This document shows, one piece after another, positions 63,526-64,000 of a DNA stretch of 64,000 bases. The translations under genes were made by a program, and so were the position numbers. Origin of the DNA: Isosphaera pallida ATCC 43644 (GTDB lineage: Bacteria > Planctomycetota > Planctomycetia > Isosphaerales > Isosphaeraceae); NCBI RefSeq assembly GCF_000186345.1, contig NC_014962.1:5112450-5176449 (forward strand). The letters are read 5' to 3'. Position 1 is the stretch's first letter; each line of letters opens with the position of its first letter. The notes beneath the pieces are model-generated. The model worked only from the letters and a program-made list of their open reading frames with translations, did not search any database and had not been told where the DNA came from.

Positions 63526-64000
63526 TTAGCGTTGGAAGATTGGCAGGGTGTTGTTGGGCATTTGGAGAACGATCAGCGCCATTGCGGTGCCGTATTCGCG
63601 GCAGACGGTGTCCATCCAGTAGCCTTGGGCCATCTGTTTGGCTAATAATTCGTCGCGGATCGCTGGGTACCAGTCGTCCCAGTCCTTGCCGCCCCGAATC
63701 CACATCGCCTGTGCTGCGTAGTAATGACCGTAGAAGTAGTGGGGGAATTTGGGCGGACCACCGTCGCGGCCCGAGGGCAGATATTTGTTGAGATAGTCGA
63801 AACCTCGGTCGATCTCCGCCTGATCGTACACCGCGGCGCTGTAGAGGGCGACAATGCCGGCCGCGGAGCGGGGAAAGGCGCTACCGCCGCCTTGGAGCAT
63901 GTAGCGGAAGCCGCCGTCGGGGTTTTGCGAATCCTTGCAGTATTTGATGCAGTTTTCGACGGTTTCCTTGGGCACGAAGATACCCGCGTTGCGGGCGGCC
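63526..64000 (-). CDS. Terpene-cyclase-repeat protein (partial, 5' end outside window)
   Basis: This is the 3' part of a gene entering from beyond the window. The visible residues (about 158) show prenyltransferase/squalene-oxidase type repeats with Gln-Asn-Pro-Asp-Gly-Gly-Phe (SQNPDGGFRYML), HYYAAQAMWIRGGKDWDDW and YWMDTVCREYGTAMALIVLQ. The frame is open to the window edge and reads RNAGIFVPKETVE there, so the Met at 63975 is not the start. No DxDD motif of squalene-hopene cyclase is visible in this part, so hopene cyclase activity cannot be claimed. Planctomycetes carry many such repeat proteins of unknown function. It lies 98 bp upstream of the NPCBM gene. Confidence 0.8.
   Translation of the reverse strand, partial: AARNAGIFVPKETVENCIKYCKDSQNPDGGFRYMLQGGGSAFPRSAAGIVALYSAAVYDQAEIDRGFDYLNKYLPSGRDGGPPKFPHYFYGHYYAAQAMWIRGGKDWDDWYPAIRDELLAKQMAQGYWMDTVCREYGTAMALIVLQMPNNTLPIFQR

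Overview
The window comes from a high-GC, Gram-negative-type planctomycete, most likely an Isosphaeraceae member related to Isosphaera. The evidence is the mix of planctomycete-typical gene families (DUF1501, DUF1549/DUF1553 and planctomycete cytochrome c/WD40 proteins, NPCBM-type secreted protein, terpene-cyclase-repeat protein), a lipid A gene (lpxB), and genes of the methanofuran/H4MPT C1 pathway. The genus is an inference, since no rRNA or tRNA gene was seen. I saw no insertion sequence, prophage or CRISPR array.

Layout. 1-4.3 kb: coiled-coil protein, nnrD, larB and a membrane protein with a DUF2135-like domain. 4.4-9.5 kb: lpxB convergent with a squalene operon (hpnC-hpnD-hpnE). 9.6-15 kb: a GT-C membrane glycosyltransferase, a DUF2254 protein and an unknown six-helix membrane protein. 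14.9-19.3 kb: a retinal phototrophy locus. The Brp/Blh carotene dioxygenase and CrtY-type lycopene cyclase lie on the minus strand, divergent from a xanthorhodopsin-clade proton pump on the plus strand. The 590-bp gap between them holds a promoter-like element and two strong stem-loops predicted to lie in the rhodopsin mRNA leader. 19.4-24.1 kb: four plus-strand genes joined by ATGA start/stop overlaps (PI-PLC-like phosphodiesterase, ArsS radical SAM, GT2, flavin disulfide oxidoreductase). 24.5-32 kb: DUF72, a membrane-anchored receiver-HPt protein, a secreted hypothetical, a HEAT lipoprotein and a second GT-C protein. 32.1-37.2 kb: a minus-strand central-carbon run (gap, pgk, rpe, a histidine-phosphatase-like pseudoenzyme, accD). 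37.5-40.3 kb: nitroreductase, MBL-fold protein and OsmC. 40.5-50.2 kb: a planctomycete operon of DUF1501, PPC-domain, cytochrome/DUF1549/DUF1553 and cytochrome-WD40 proteins. 50.6-54.9 kb: rnhA, BaiN-like flavoprotein, AAA ATPase and tsaE. 54.9-58.9 kb: a HisA-like protein and three methanofuran biosynthesis homologues (MfnD-, MfnF- and MfnE-like). 59-64 kb: VWA and MoxR-type ATPase pair, NPCBM-type protein, and the 3' part of a terpene-cyclase-repeat gene that leaves the window.

How the genes fit together. Lycopene cyclase makes beta-carotene, Brp/Blh cleaves it to retinal, and the rhodopsin binds retinal through K277 and carries the D138/T142/E149 triad of outward proton pumps. Phytoene synthase and desaturase must be encoded elsewhere, because hpnCDE make squalene. 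The methanofuran genes point to H4MPT-dependent one-carbon metabolism, which is known in planctomycetes. The ArsS operon points to arsenosugar-type chemistry. The most notable items are the phototrophy locus with its structured leader, the PLC-ArsS operon, and the pseudo-phosphatase inside the glycolytic run.
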